From assembly GCA_002240395.1 (NCBI GenBank), contig CP016836.1, positions 1,736,001-1,800,000 of the forward strand: a stretch of 64,000 bases of DNA, read 5' to 3'. How positions within the stretch are numbered: the first letter of the stretch is position 1; each line of letters starts with the position of its first letter. Positions 50,114-59,089 of this stretch are shown here, piece by piece. The position numbers were made by a program, and so were the translations under genes. Under the pieces are notes generated by a model that saw only the letters and a list, made by a program, of their open reading frames with translations, had not been told where the DNA came from and did not search any database. The DNA is from Xanthomonas citri pv. mangiferaeindicae (lineage in GTDB: Bacteria > Pseudomonadota > Gammaproteobacteria > Xanthomonadales > Xanthomonadaceae).

Positions 50114-51202
50114 TCAGCGCGTCCCCGCGTCGCCTTGCGACGAGGGCCCGCCACCGCGCTGCGCGCTGGAGGCCAAGTCGCCGGTGCTGTGGCCAGTGTC
50201 ATGTTGGCGTGCAGCGGTCGACAGCGGCCCCGCCGCGCCGGGGCCGGCCGCAGGGGGTACGTAGGTCGATGTGCCGGTCGAGGTGGCACTGCCCGACGCA
50301 TCCCCGCCCGAGGTGGCCGACCCCGTGTCGCTTCCGGTCTGCCAGCGTCCTGCGTCACGCACGCGGATGCGGTTCTCGACGTCCTTGACCCCCGCGCAGC
50401 CTTCGGCGATGTCCTCGATGCGGTGCTTGGTCCAGCGCTGCTCGACGTGGCCTTCGAGCGTTACGACGCCGTCGTGGACCCGCACCGAGACCTCACGTGC
50501 ATCGATCTCATCGCTGTGGGTGAGCCGTTCGCAGATGTCCTCGGTGATCCGCGCATCGGAACGGACATAGCCCTTCGGGCCGACGCCGCGCCAGCCGCGT
50601 CCGGGCGCGCGCCCGGTATCGCCGCGCGGTGTCGCACGGCCAACCCGACCTTCGCGGTCGTAGGCGCCGAAATGCGCGAAATCGGGCGCGCCGCCCAGGT
50701 GATCGACATCGTTGAACCAGTGCGGGCTGCGATGGCCCCAGTCCGTCAGGCGGTCGTCGCCGTCGCGCAGGTCGCCGCGACCGCCGCCCGCACCGTAGGC
50801 GCGGCCGCTGCCAGCCCGATCGTCGTCGGAATGCTGTCCGCGTGCGAACTGGGCATAGGGCGCGCCGGCGCCGTAGCCTTCGCTGGCGTGGTCACGCGCA
50901 TCGTGGCGGCCGCGCGGGCCCTGCTGACGGCGCCAGTCGTGCTGCTGGGCCACGGCTGGGTCACCGTACCCGCCGTCGCCTTGGCCGTCGCCGCGATAGG
51001 GCGCGTCGCGATAGGCGCGGCGTCCTCCGTGCGGGCCAGGGGTGTGGCGATCCTCGTCGCCGTCTCGGGATGCCATCTGGTCTCTCCTCTCGCTCAGCCA
51101 GCGCCTGCCGGCGTCGATGTAGCGCGCACCCGTGGCCAGCAGCTCTTCGCCGAAGGCCTTCATTTCCGAGGTGCCGGGGGTGTCATCTTTGCGGTCGTGC
51201 AT
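50114..51202 (-). CDS. BON domain protein with long low-complexity region
   Basis: The product is 362 residues. Residues about 1-40 are helical (MKAFGEELLATGARYIDAGR), followed by a Gly/Asp/Arg-rich, probably disordered stretch (about 45-200). One BON domain is at about 225-290 (RITEDICERLTHSDEIDARE; VRVHDGVVTLEGHVEQRWTK; IAEGCAGVKDVENRIRV). The C-terminus is Ser/Thr/Gly-rich. BON domains bind phospholipid or peptidoglycan layers and occur in osmotic-shock proteins such as OsmY. There is no obvious signal peptide. GAGGAG is six bases before the ATG. Confidence 0.82.
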   Translation of the reverse strand: MHDRKDDTPGTSEMKAFGEELLATGARYIDAGRRWLSERRDQMASRDGDEDRHTPGPHGGRRAYRDAPYRGDGQGDGGYGDPAVAQQHDWRRQQGPRGRHDARDHASEGYGAGAPYAQFARGQHSDDDRAGSGRAYGAGGGRGDLRDGDDRLTDWGHRSPHWFNDVDHLGGAPDFAHFGAYDREGRVGRATPRGDTGRAPGRGWRGVGPKGYVRSDARITEDICERLTHSDEIDAREVSVRVHDGVVTLEGHVEQRWTKHRIEDIAEGCAGVKDVENRIRVRDAGRWQTGSDTGSATSGGDASGSATSTGTSTYVPPAAGPGAAGPLSTAARQHDTGHSTGDLASSAQRGGGPSSQGDAGTR

Positions 51203-51466
51203 CGCGGTCTCCTCGCCGATGGGCGGCGATGGCGGCGGCGCACCGTGTGCGGTGCCCGTGGAACGGCCGTGTGGACACCCACTGAGGATGCGCCGCCCAC
51301 CTGGGCGGCCGGCCGCGCGGCATCTCCTCAAGATCGGGAGCGCCCGACGCCGCGGTGGCGCGGGCGTCGGGGCGATGCCGTCACGCGACGGTGCGCGCGG
51401 GCGCGTTCGCGACGCGTCAAATTCCCGCGGCGATTCCGTGGCGCGACGGCAATCGCCGCGCCGCGC

Positions 51467-52462
51467 TCAGCGGCCGAGCGCGGCCATGCCTGCCTGCGGG
51501 TAGCGTGTACCGGCGGCGGCATCGGGCGGGAAGATCGCGTCGATGCGCGCCAGATCGTCGTCGGTCAGCCCGATGGCAAGTGCGGCGATGTTCTCATCCA
51601 GGAATTCCAGGCGCTTGGTGCCGGGGATCGGCACGATGTCCTCGCCTTGCGCCAGTACCCAGGCCAGCGCGAGCTGCCCGGGGGTGACCCCGTAGTCCTG
51701 CGCGATCGCCTGCACCTGTTCGACCAGTACGAGGTTGCGGTCGAAGTTCTCGCCCTGGAAACGCGGCGAATGACGGCGGTAATCGTCCGCCTCGAAGTCG
51801 TCGGGGGTGCGGATCGTGCCGGTCAGAAAGCCGCGGCCCAGCGGCGAGTAGGCGACGAAGCCCACGCCCAGCTCGCGACAGGCGGCCAGCGTGCCGGTGG
51901 TCTCGGGGTCGCGCGACCACAGCGAGTACTCGCTCTGCAGCGCGGTGATCGGATGCACCGCGCAGGCGCGGCGCAGGGTCTGCGCAGACGCTTCCGACAG
52001 GCCGAGATGACGGACCTTGCCCTGCTCGACCAGGCGCGCCATCGCGCCGACGGTGTCCTCGATCGGCACCTGGGGATCGACACGGTGCTGGTAGTACAGA
52101 TCGATCGTCTCGATGCCCAGCCGCGACAGGCTCGCCTCGCAGGCGGCCATCACGTACTCGGGCCGCCCGTCGACGCTGCGCGCCTGGGGATCGTCCGGGT
52201 TGAGTCGGATGCCGAACTTGGTCGCCACGAACGCGTCGTCTCGGCGGCCCTGCAGCGCCCGGCCAACCAGCGATTCGTTGGTGTGCGGGCCGTACATGTC
52301 GGCGGTGTCGAGCAAGGTGATGCCCTGATCGAGCGCGTGGTGGATGACGCGGATGGCGTCGGCGTCGCTTTCGCGGCCGCCGTAGAACGCGCTCATGCCC
52401 ATGCAGCCCAGGCCGAGCGCCGAGACGGCGGGGCCGCCGAGGCCGAGTTGACGGGTCTTCAT
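51467..52462 (-). CDS. Aldo/keto reductase
   Basis: The product is 331 residues, a TIM-barrel NADPH-dependent reductase. Family signatures are LGLGCMGMSAFYG, LDTADMYGPHTNE (catalytic Asp and Tyr), VATKFG (catalytic Lys), YYQHRVDPQVPIED (His), ALQSEYSLWSRD and IPIPGTKR-like VPIPGTKRLEFLDEN. This matches the YakC/AKR13-type group acting on aldehydes. ATG overlaps the stop of the MscS gene (ATGA), so the two are translationally coupled. The 264-bp gap to the BON gene (51203-51466) shows nothing else. Confidence 0.94.
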   Translation of the reverse strand: MKTRQLGLGGPAVSALGLGCMGMSAFYGGRESDADAIRVIHHALDQGITLLDTADMYGPHTNESLVGRALQGRRDDAFVATKFGIRLNPDDPQARSVDGRPEYVMAACEASLSRLGIETIDLYYQHRVDPQVPIEDTVGAMARLVEQGKVRHLGLSEASAQTLRRACAVHPITALQSEYSLWSRDPETTGTLAACRELGVGFVAYSPLGRGFLTGTIRTPDDFEADDYRRHSPRFQGENFDRNLVLVEQVQAIAQDYGVTPGQLALAWVLAQGEDIVPIPGTKRLEFLDENIAALAIGLTDDDLARIDAIFPPDAAAGTRYPQAGMAALGR

Positions 52463-53670
52463 GGTGTGGCTCCAGGGTCGGGGGAAAGGGGAGGCGAGGG
52501 GGTGGCCGCGGCTTCGCGTGCCGCCTCGGCTTCGCGGTCGGCGGCGGTCACGGTCTCGGCGCCGGGCGAGCGGGTATCGGCATGGTCGGGCGCGGACGTC
52601 GGCTGCGTGGGCCGGGTCCGCCGCGCACCGACGTCCTCGACGTCGTTGCGCAGCCGCGGCAGCGCTTCGGGATGATGCGCGGCCAGGAACGCCAGCATGC
52701 CTTCGCGGACGGCGCAGCGCAGGTCGAACAGCTCGCCCGAGTTGCGCGCGCTCACCAGCAGGCGGACCTCGATCGTGTGCTTGTCGGTCTCGGTGACCTG
52801 GGTCACGCACACGCGGCGGTCCCAGCGTGGATCGGCTTCGCACAGCCGCTGCAGTTCCGCACGGATCGCCGCGATCGGCGCACGGTGGTCGAGCCACAGG
52901 AAGGCGGTGCCGAGCAATTGCGCGCTGGTGCGTGTCCAGTTCTGGAACGGGTTGGAGATGAACCATTGCAGCGGCACCACCAGGCGGCGCTCGTCCCAGA
53001 TCCGCACCACGACATACGTCGAGGTGATCTCTTCGATGCGGCCCCATTCGCCTTCGACGATGACCACGTCGTCGAGCCGGATCGGCTGGGCCAACGCGAT
53101 CTGCAGCCCGGCGATCAGGTTGCCGAACACCGGCTGGGCGGCGATACCCGCCACCAGGCCGATGATGCCGGCCGAGGCCAGCAGCGCGGCGCCGACCTGG
53201 CGCACCTGCGGAAAGGTCATCAGTGCCAGCGCCACACCGACCAGGATCACCGTGCCCTGCACGACACGGCTGATGACGCGGGTCTGGGTCTGGATGCGCC
53301 GCGCAGCGAGGTTGTCCTCGACATCGACCGGGTGCTCGCGCAGGATGCGCGCCTCGACCGCACCCACCACGCGCGCCAGCAGCCAGGTCAGGCACAGCAT
53401 CCCGCCGATTCCGAGCCCGTGACGCAGCGACCGCACCACGTCGCGATCGAGCGGCGTGTAGTTCAATGCGATCGCCAGGAACAGCAGCGGCAATGCGACC
53501 GCAGCCGGAATCGCCACCACCTGCGCGATGCGCGCGCGCAAGTGATCCTGCGCATGGCGGCGCGCGGTGCGGCGCAGTGCGCGCAGCGCCCAGTGCACGA
53601 TCAGGCCGAGCAGCAACGCCGCCGCCAGCGGCCAAGCCACAGCGGCCAGGTAATGCCAGTCCAGCGTCAT
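52459..53670 (-). CDS. MscS family mechanosensitive channel
   Basis: The product is 403 residues. Four N-terminal membrane helices are seen (AVAWPLAAALLLGLIVHWAL; VVAIPAAVALPLLFLAIALN; GIGGMLCLTWLLARVVGAVE; VVQGTVILVGVALALMTF). The pore helix GAALLASAGIIGLVAGIAAQ and the MscS beta-domain block DDVVIVEGEWGRIEEITSTY follow. The C-terminal tail is long and disordered, Ala/Glu/Pro-rich. It opens under membrane tension to release osmolytes. GGAGG is present just before ATG 53670. Confidence 0.93.
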   Translation of the reverse strand: MTLDWHYLAAVAWPLAAALLLGLIVHWALRALRRTARRHAQDHLRARIAQVVAIPAAVALPLLFLAIALNYTPLDRDVVRSLRHGLGIGGMLCLTWLLARVVGAVEARILREHPVDVEDNLAARRIQTQTRVISRVVQGTVILVGVALALMTFPQVRQVGAALLASAGIIGLVAGIAAQPVFGNLIAGLQIALAQPIRLDDVVIVEGEWGRIEEITSTYVVVRIWDERRLVVPLQWFISNPFQNWTRTSAQLLGTAFLWLDHRAPIAAIRAELQRLCEADPRWDRRVCVTQVTETDKHTIEVRLLVSARNSGELFDLRCAVREGMLAFLAAHHPEALPRLRNDVEDVGARRTRPTQPTSAPDHADTRSPGAETVTAADREAEAAREAAATPSPPLSPDPGATP

Positions 53671-53770
53671 CTTGCCTCCGCGTCGAAACGGGAAAGCGGC
53701 GATCCTGCCCGAGCACCGGTCGATGGCATGTGGAGCGCGCGGCGCTTGGCCTGCGCACCGCACCTGCGCT

Positions 53771-54658
53771 TCAGCCGCGGCGTCGCATCCGGTGCAGCAA
53801 CGCGATCACGAGCCACAGCCCGACCACGATGTAGGGCACACAGCTGGGCACCCACATCAACAGCCCGGCCAGTTGCTGGTCGCGCAGCGGGTCGAGGCCG
53901 ATCAGCAGTGCGCGGTCGGTGTAGACCGGGTACAGCAGCCGCGGTGCGAAGGTCAGCAGCGCGCCAAGAAAGCCCATCTGCATCATCACCGCCACCAGCG
54001 CGACGAGTCCGCCGACGGCGCCGGCGTCGGGTGCGCGCAGCCGACGCCACACTGCCGCCCAGAACCACAGCCCGGCGATCAGGAAGCTGGCGTGCATCGC
54101 GCGGTGCAGCGTCGTATCGGCAAGCGCGGCCGAGGTCGAACCCGGCAAGTGCCACAGCCACATCGTGGCGGCATGCACCACGGCCGCGGGCGCGAGCGCG
54201 GTGCTCAGTGACGACAACGGCCGATGCAGGCCGCGGTGCAGGTGCGCGGACCAGCGTCTTGGCAACGCGGACGCGGCGATCGCGAATGGTCGACCCGCGA
54301 GCAACAGCGGCGGTGCCAGGGCGAGCAGCGTCATGTGCTGGGCCACGTGCGCCGACAGCGCGTAGGCGGCGAAGGCGTCCAGCGGCCAGACCATCGCCAC
54401 TGCCAACGCGAGCACACCGGCTGCGAATGCGCTGGCCTCGCCGCGCGATACGCCACGGCCGACGCCGGCGCCACGCCACAGCCGCGCAAGTCCGCGTGCA
54501 TACAGGCCTGCCATTGCGAGCAGCGGCAGCAGCGTCCACGGCGACAGCGTCCATGCGCTGGCGAGCGTGGGCGGCGGTCCCTCGGGCACGGCGGCGATCG
54601 CCGACGTGCCGGCGCAGGCGACAAGCAGGAGCAGACAGCGACAGGCGAGGCGCGACAT
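53771..54658 (-). CDS. CtaG-like cytochrome c oxidase assembly protein (DUF1404/caa3 type)
   Basis: The product is 295 residues with a signal/anchor and about seven membrane helices. Conserved His-rich blocks are YALSAHVAQHMTLLALAPPL, MWLWHLPG and HRAMHASFLIAGLWFWAAVW, with GLLMWVPSCVPYIV near the C-terminus. These fit the caa3_CtaG family used in assembling the copper centre of caa3-type oxidases. The structural genes coxB and ctaD lie 4-8 kb away on the same strand. The start ATG 54658 follows AGGCGAGGC. Confidence 0.85.
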   Translation of the reverse strand: MSRLACRCLLLLVACAGTSAIAAVPEGPPPTLASAWTLSPWTLLPLLAMAGLYARGLARLWRGAGVGRGVSRGEASAFAAGVLALAVAMVWPLDAFAAYALSAHVAQHMTLLALAPPLLLAGRPFAIAASALPRRWSAHLHRGLHRPLSSLSTALAPAAVVHAATMWLWHLPGSTSAALADTTLHRAMHASFLIAGLWFWAAVWRRLRAPDAGAVGGLVALVAVMMQMGFLGALLTFAPRLLYPVYTDRALLIGLDPLRDQQLAGLLMWVPSCVPYIVVGLWLVIALLHRMRRRG

Positions 54659-54793
54659 CGCCGGCAAGCCTAGCAGCGGCCAGGTCGCGACGGCGGTGGC
54701 AGCGGCCCGCCATCGATGCGGTGCGGGCCCTCGCCCACGTCGGCTTGATCGCGGATGTCCTAGGCTGCGTGGATCCCCGTCCCGGAGTCGCCG

Positions 54794-55255
54794 GTGTACT
54801 TCTGGCTCAAGGTGCTGCACATCCTCGCGATGACGGTCTGGTTTGCCGGGCTGTTCTTCCTGCCGCGCTTGTTCGTGGCGCGACACCGACGCGAGATCGA
54901 CGCCGAGCCCGCGTTCTGGAATCCGGTCACCAATACGCTGTTCTTCCGCGTCATGACGCCGGCCGCGCTGGTGACGATCGTCGCCGGCGGCGTGCTGATC
55001 GCGTTCGGCCCCAGTGGGGCGTGGCTGGTACTCAAGCTTGTCGTTGTCGCCGCAGCGGTGTTGCTGCACCTGTACTTCGGCCTGCTGCTGTACGAGCTGG
55101 GCCAGGACCGCGACCACCACGGGCCAGCGTTCTACCGCGCAATCGGCTGGGTGCCGCTGGTGTTGCTGTTGTCGATCGCCGCGCTGACCGGCGCCAAGCC
55201 GCACACGATCGGCGATCTGCCGCCACCGCCGCAGGCGTCGGCCCCGTCCCACTGA
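54794..55255 (+). CDS. HemJ/CopD-like four-helix membrane protein
   Basis: The product is 153 residues with four membrane helices. The N-terminus FWLKVLHILAMTVWFAGLFF, followed by LPRLFVARH, closely matches the HemJ pattern with its conserved His10, and LVLKL supplies a conserved Lys. HemJ oxidises protoporphyrinogen IX; the more distant CopD group handles copper. Proximity to oxidase genes fits haem or copper supply. The start is GTG 54794 after GGAG (six-base spacing). Confidence 0.72.
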   Translation: MYFWLKVLHILAMTVWFAGLFFLPRLFVARHRREIDAEPAFWNPVTNTLFFRVMTPAALVTIVAGGVLIAFGPSGAWLVLKLVVVAAAVLLHLYFGLLLYELGQDRDHHGPAFYRAIGWVPLVLLLSIAALTGAKPHTIGDLPPPPQASAPSH

Positions 55256-55334
55256 CGGCGGTACACGGACGTCGAAGCGGGGCTCGATCACGTGGACGCC
55301 ACCGGCAACGCGCGCTGCATGCGCCTTGATGCAG

Positions 55335-55355
55335 TGCGCCCCGAAGTGGGGCGCA
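55335..55355. terminator. Hairpin between convergent genes
   Basis: TGCGCCCC pairs with GGGGCGCA around the loop GAAGT, with weaker outer pairing (GCAG/CTGC). It lies between the HemJ-like gene (ends 55255) and the convergent peptidase gene (ends 55366). Probably a bidirectional terminator; no T-run. Confidence 0.65.
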
Positions 55356-55365
55356 CCGCTGCCTG

Positions 55366-56319
55366 TCACTGGACGGTGTCGGCCTGCAGTAAACGACCGA
55401 TCTGCGTATGCGACGGCGAACTGGCCAGATCGAGCGGCATCACCAGTTTGGGATTGGGGTGCGGGATCGCTCGGGCAGGCGTCTCGGCCGAGGCTTCTTC
55501 GAGCAGGGCGCCGGCATCGTCCACGTTGGCGGTGATCGGCAGTACCGACAGGCCCAGCCGATCGCGCACGGCATTGGCGCGTTCGCGCAATGCGGCGTCG
55601 GCCGGCGCGCCCTGCAGCGGCGGGGTCGCCGCCTTCGGATCGGTCTGCAGGTGGGTGCGGATGGCCGCCAGCGCCTGCTGGCGCTGCGGATGCAGCAGCC
55701 CCCAGACCTCTTCGAGCAGTGCCTTGGCATCGATCTTGGGGAACGGCAGATGCGTCGGCCCGGTCATCACGATGCGCGGTGCGAGCCGGCCCACTGGCTG
55801 TGCATCGCACTCGGCGAGGGCGCGATAGACGACCTCGCTGCAGATCATGTGGCTCGGATTGTCCTGGATCAGATGGTCGAGCGCTTCGCGCACGACGATG
55901 CGTGCCAGCCAGTTCTGCGGCCACTTGCCGCGGACCGCGACGACCACGCCCAGAAACGCCAGCGCATCGACCGGATAGGGAATGCCGATCATCGACTCGG
56001 CCTTGGCCAGCACGCTGGCACGGTCGGCCTCGTTGAGGGCACTGCCGTCGTGCGCGAGCGGACGATAGGCGTCGATCAGTACGATCTCGGTGGTGTCGAC
56101 CAGGCGCTGCGCCAGCGGATACCGGCGCACACCCGAGGCGGCCGCCTCGATCAGATCGCCCTGGTCGGCCACGATCGCGGCATGGCTGTAGATGCTGTCG
56201 CCGCACCAGGCGATCAGCGTGGAGAGCTGACCGCTGCTGAGCATCAGCAGGATGTCGCCGGGCAACAGGTCCTGCTCGGTGGCCGGCGGCGGTGTCGATG
56301 TGTCGTGGGTCTGGGTCAT
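55366..56319 (-). CDS. YiiX/YebB-like permuted papain-fold (C92) enzyme
   Basis: The product is 317 residues. The circularly permuted NlpC/P60-type core has PGDILLMLSSGQLSTLIAWC, then YSHAAIVAD with the catalytic His, and the catalytic Cys in HMICSEVVYRALAECD. Such enzymes act on lipids or peptides and often face the periplasm, but no signal peptide is seen here. The C-terminal 100 residues are probably helical and Pro-rich. ATG overlaps the GGDEF gene stop (ATGA), so the two genes are coupled. Confidence 0.82.
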   Translation of the reverse strand: MTQTHDTSTPPPATEQDLLPGDILLMLSSGQLSTLIAWCGDSIYSHAAIVADQGDLIEAAASGVRRYPLAQRLVDTTEIVLIDAYRPLAHDGSALNEADRASVLAKAESMIGIPYPVDALAFLGVVVAVRGKWPQNWLARIVVREALDHLIQDNPSHMICSEVVYRALAECDAQPVGRLAPRIVMTGPTHLPFPKIDAKALLEEVWGLLHPQRQQALAAIRTHLQTDPKAATPPLQGAPADAALRERANAVRDRLGLSVLPITANVDDAGALLEEASAETPARAIPHPNPKLVMPLDLASSPSHTQIGRLLQADTVQ

Positions 56320-57995
56320 GCGCGAGCGTCCAGGTGGGCGTTGGGAAGGGAAACGGGGGGTGGAGCGATGCTGACGCGGTCGCGACCGTTGGCCTTGCTG
56401 ATGTACAGCGCGGCATCGGCGCGTGCGAGCAGGGTCGCCATCGCTTCGCCAGGCACGAACTGCGCCACGCCGATGCTGAGCGACAACGACACCGTCTGGT
56501 CACCGGCCGACAGCGGATGGGTGCGCACGGCGGTGCAGATCGCCTGTGCCGTCGCTCCCGCCTGCGCGAGCGTGGCCCCGGGCAGGACGGCCAGCAACTC
56601 GTCGCCACCGTAGCGGCCCAGTGCATCGCGATCATGCAGGCGGTTGCGGGCACGGGCGGCAACGATCCGCAGGCATTCGTCGCCCAGTGCGTGGCCATGG
56701 CGATCGTTGATGGCCTTGAACCGGTCGAGGTCGATGAACGCGACCGACAGCGGTGTCGCGCGTGCATCCGCCTGTGCGATCTCCGCGGCCAAGCGCTGTT
56801 CGATCGCACTGCGGCTCGCCACGCCGGTCAACCCATCGACCATCGCCAACCGGCTGGCGCGGTCGCGGTCGCGGCGCATCTCGACCATCGCATCGGCCAG
56901 GCCCAGTGTCAGCAACAGGCCAGAGGTGGCCAGGCCCAGATCCATGCCGCTGCCGACCCACGCCGGCGCGTTCCAGGCGCCCATCAGTTCGAGTGTGCGC
57001 AGGATGCAGAAGCCCAGCAGCGGCAGCCAGGCGATCGACAGGATCCGGGCCTCGCGCTGGCCGCGCCAGGCCTGGACCCACGCGACCAGCAGCAGGATTA
57101 CCGACGACACCATCAGCCCGAGATTGCCCAGATAGGACAGCAACCGGCTGTCGAACAGCGCATGGCCGCAGGCGATTGCGGCCATCGCCGCCGCACAGAC
57201 GCGCAGCACGATCGCGATCCGCGGCAGATGGCGATCCACGTCGAGATAGCGCGCCTGGAACAGGATCGCGAACAGACCGCCGAGCGAGGCCAGCACGCGC
57301 TGCGGCTGCAGCGATTCGCCGAATGCCGCCTCCAGCAGCGGGATGTCGCGGGCCTCGCCGCCCAGTACCAGCAGATAGGTCAACACGCAGGTCAGATTCG
57401 CGGCGAAGTACAGGTGCGCGCGTTCGCGCAGGCGCAACCAGAACGCGGCGGCCAGCAACAACAGCACCGTCGTCGCGCCGAGGCTGAAGGCGCGCCGGTA
57501 GGCGTAGTGCAGGTCCTCGCGCTGCACCTGCGCCAAGGGCGCGATATCGACGTGCATCGGAATCGACCCGTTGGCGATGACCCGCAGCCACACGGTCTGG
57601 CCGGCGCGCAGGCCATCGGGCAGGTCGATGACCAGCGCGCGCGGCGAATAGCGGTCGTCGGCATGCGCGCCGTAGACCCCGTGCCGCGAGGGCGTGTCCG
57701 CGCCTGGCGGCCACGCCTCGATCTGGTTGAGGAAGGGCGTGTACAGCAGCAGCTTGGGCGCCTCGTCGGCCGGAAAATCCATCCGGCTGGTGAGCTTCCA
57801 CCACACGCCGCCGCGCTCGCGCTCGAACAACATGTCGGGGCGGTTAGGTCGCAGCGGGCCGGCCGTGTCCGCCGGCGGCGCATCGGCGCTCGCCGTTGCA
57901 TCGTCCAGGCGCTGCAGTGTCCAGGCCTGCGCATACGTCGCGGTCGCGCACGCCCACAGCAAGGCCGCCGCCGCCCAACGAGCCACCATCCCCAT
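56316..57995 (-). CDS. 7TMR-DISM sensor diguanylate cyclase (GGDEL)
   Basis: The product is 559 residues. A signal peptide (ARWAAAALLWACATATYA) leads to a periplasmic DISM-type beta domain (LLYTPFLNQIEAW; LPDGLRAGQTVWLRVIANGS). Seven membrane helices follow (from SLGATTVLLLLAAAFWL to GLATSGLLLTLGLA). The cytosolic GGDEF domain has MVDGLTGVASRSAIEQRLA, AFIDLDRFKAINDRHGHALG and YGGDELLAVLPG. The active-site loop is GGDEL rather than GGDEF/GGEEF, which is seen in some active cyclases. It should make cyclic di-GMP in response to an extracytoplasmic carbohydrate-like ligand. ATG 57995 or 57989. Confidence 0.88.
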   Translation of the reverse strand: MGMVARWAAAALLWACATATYAQAWTLQRLDDATASADAPPADTAGPLRPNRPDMLFERERGGVWWKLTSRMDFPADEAPKLLLYTPFLNQIEAWPPGADTPSRHGVYGAHADDRYSPRALVIDLPDGLRAGQTVWLRVIANGSIPMHVDIAPLAQVQREDLHYAYRRAFSLGATTVLLLLAAAFWLRLRERAHLYFAANLTCVLTYLLVLGGEARDIPLLEAAFGESLQPQRVLASLGGLFAILFQARYLDVDRHLPRIAIVLRVCAAAMAAIACGHALFDSRLLSYLGNLGLMVSSVILLLVAWVQAWRGQREARILSIAWLPLLGFCILRTLELMGAWNAPAWVGSGMDLGLATSGLLLTLGLADAMVEMRRDRDRASRLAMVDGLTGVASRSAIEQRLAAEIAQADARATPLSVAFIDLDRFKAINDRHGHALGDECLRIVAARARNRLHDRDALGRYGGDELLAVLPGATLAQAGATAQAICTAVRTHPLSAGDQTVSLSLSIGVAQFVPGEAMATLLARADAALYISKANGRDRVSIAPPPVSLPNAHLDARA

Positions 57996-58164
57996 GCCTG
58001 TGCCGCGTGCTCTCCCCGAGAGCGTGCAGAATATCGCAGGCCCCGGGCCGGCGCAGGCGCAGCGCCCTGTGGGGTTGCTCAGCCGCATTCAGCCTTCGCG
58101 TGATCGGGCATTGGTCGCGCGTGCCGCATGCCATGCCGCATGGGCCCGGCATCGACCGACCTGA

Positions 58165-58704
58165 TCACTCCGCTGGCGGGGTCTTCTCCAGGTCGCGGCC
58201 TTTCGGCGTGTCCGCCTCCTCGTCGCCGTAGACCCCGACGCCGTGGCGAAAGCTCAGCGTGCCACCGAGCCAACCGGCGACCGCCACCAGCAGCGCCATC
58301 ACCGCCGACGACAACAGGCCCCAGGGCCACACTGCGGCCACGGGGTCGGGCAGGCGCAACCACACGCCGAGCGCGGCCATCGCCAGCACCATGACCGCGA
58401 CGATGAAATGGTTCCAGGCCGAGACGTGCCGCCGCACCACGCGGATCGACATCATGTCCATCGTGCCGACGATCCCGGCCAACACGCCAAAGCCCAGCCC
58501 GCCGACATTGAGCCAGAACGCCAGCTCCGCCCAAAACGGCACGCGCAGCCACAGGTACAGGCCGTCGGCGACGACGACCATCGACAGGAACGCGATCGGG
58601 AACGTCACCAGCATCGGATGGATCGGGTGCTTGGCGATCGCCACCACGCTCTCGACCGTGTGGCTTTGGGTCTTGGGGACGGGTTGTTTCAGGTCCTTGC
58701 GCAT
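58165..58704 (-). CDS. DUF2231 membrane protein
   Basis: The product is 179 residues with four membrane helices. The family start KHPIHPMLVTFPIAFL is clear, followed by LAFWLNVGGLGFGVLAGIVG and WNHFIVAVMVLAMAAL. DUF2231 proteins often accompany cytochromes and respiratory genes, and their His residues may bind haem. It follows the oxidase-associated gene on the same strand with 19 bp between, so it is likely part of the operon coxB-ctaD. Confidence 0.88.
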   Translation of the reverse strand: MRKDLKQPVPKTQSHTVESVVAIAKHPIHPMLVTFPIAFLSMVVVADGLYLWLRVPFWAELAFWLNVGGLGFGVLAGIVGTMDMMSIRVVRRHVSAWNHFIVAVMVLAMAALGVWLRLPDPVAAVWPWGLLSSAVMALLVAVAGWLGGTLSFRHGVGVYGDEEADTPKGRDLEKTPPAE

Positions 58705-58723
58705 CAGGGTCTCGTTGGGCGCG

Positions 58724-59089
58724 TCAGGCGCAAGTGGGCAGCAGCGCGACCGGCAGCGCGGTGAACACGACCCCGATGGCCGCGACCAGCGCGACCAGCG
58801 CGGTCAGCAAGGGCAGGAAATGTCGGCGGTCGCCCGGCGGGCGGGTCGGCGCGGCGGCCTGACGTGCGCGCCAGGCCACACAGCCCGACCACGCGATGCC
58901 CAGTAGCGCGAGCAGTGTCACGCCCCACAGCGCCCAGGTCATGGCCTCGAGCCCCGCGACCGGCGTGCGGCCCAGCCCGCGCGCGCAGGCCAGCCCCTGC
59001 AAGCTGTAGACGACGACGAAATGCAGCGCCCAGACCGCGAGCGGCATGGCCATGCGGGTCAGACCCAGGCGACCCTCGGCCCGGCTCAT
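58724..59089 (-). CDS. Small membrane protein in the cytochrome oxidase operon
   Basis: The product is 121 residues with three membrane helices (AMPLAVWALHFVVVYSLQGL; AMTWALWGVTLLALLGIAWS; LPLLTALVALVAAIGVVFTA). Its start overlaps the ctaD stop by three bases (ATGA), showing translational coupling. HFVVVYSLQGLACARG is the recognisable first part. It occupies the position of a small subunit IV or assembly protein, but I do not recognise it by sequence. Confidence 0.75.
   Translation of the reverse strand: MSRAEGRLGLTRMAMPLAVWALHFVVVYSLQGLACARGLGRTPVAGLEAMTWALWGVTLLALLGIAWSGCVAWRARQAAAPTRPPGDRRHFLPLLTALVALVAAIGVVFTALPVALLPTCA

Noticed and set aside
49814..52675. 953-codon plus-strand frame across the EEP, BON and aldo/keto reductase genes
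   Set aside because: It spans three well-supported minus-strand genes and an intergenic gap, without recognisable domains.
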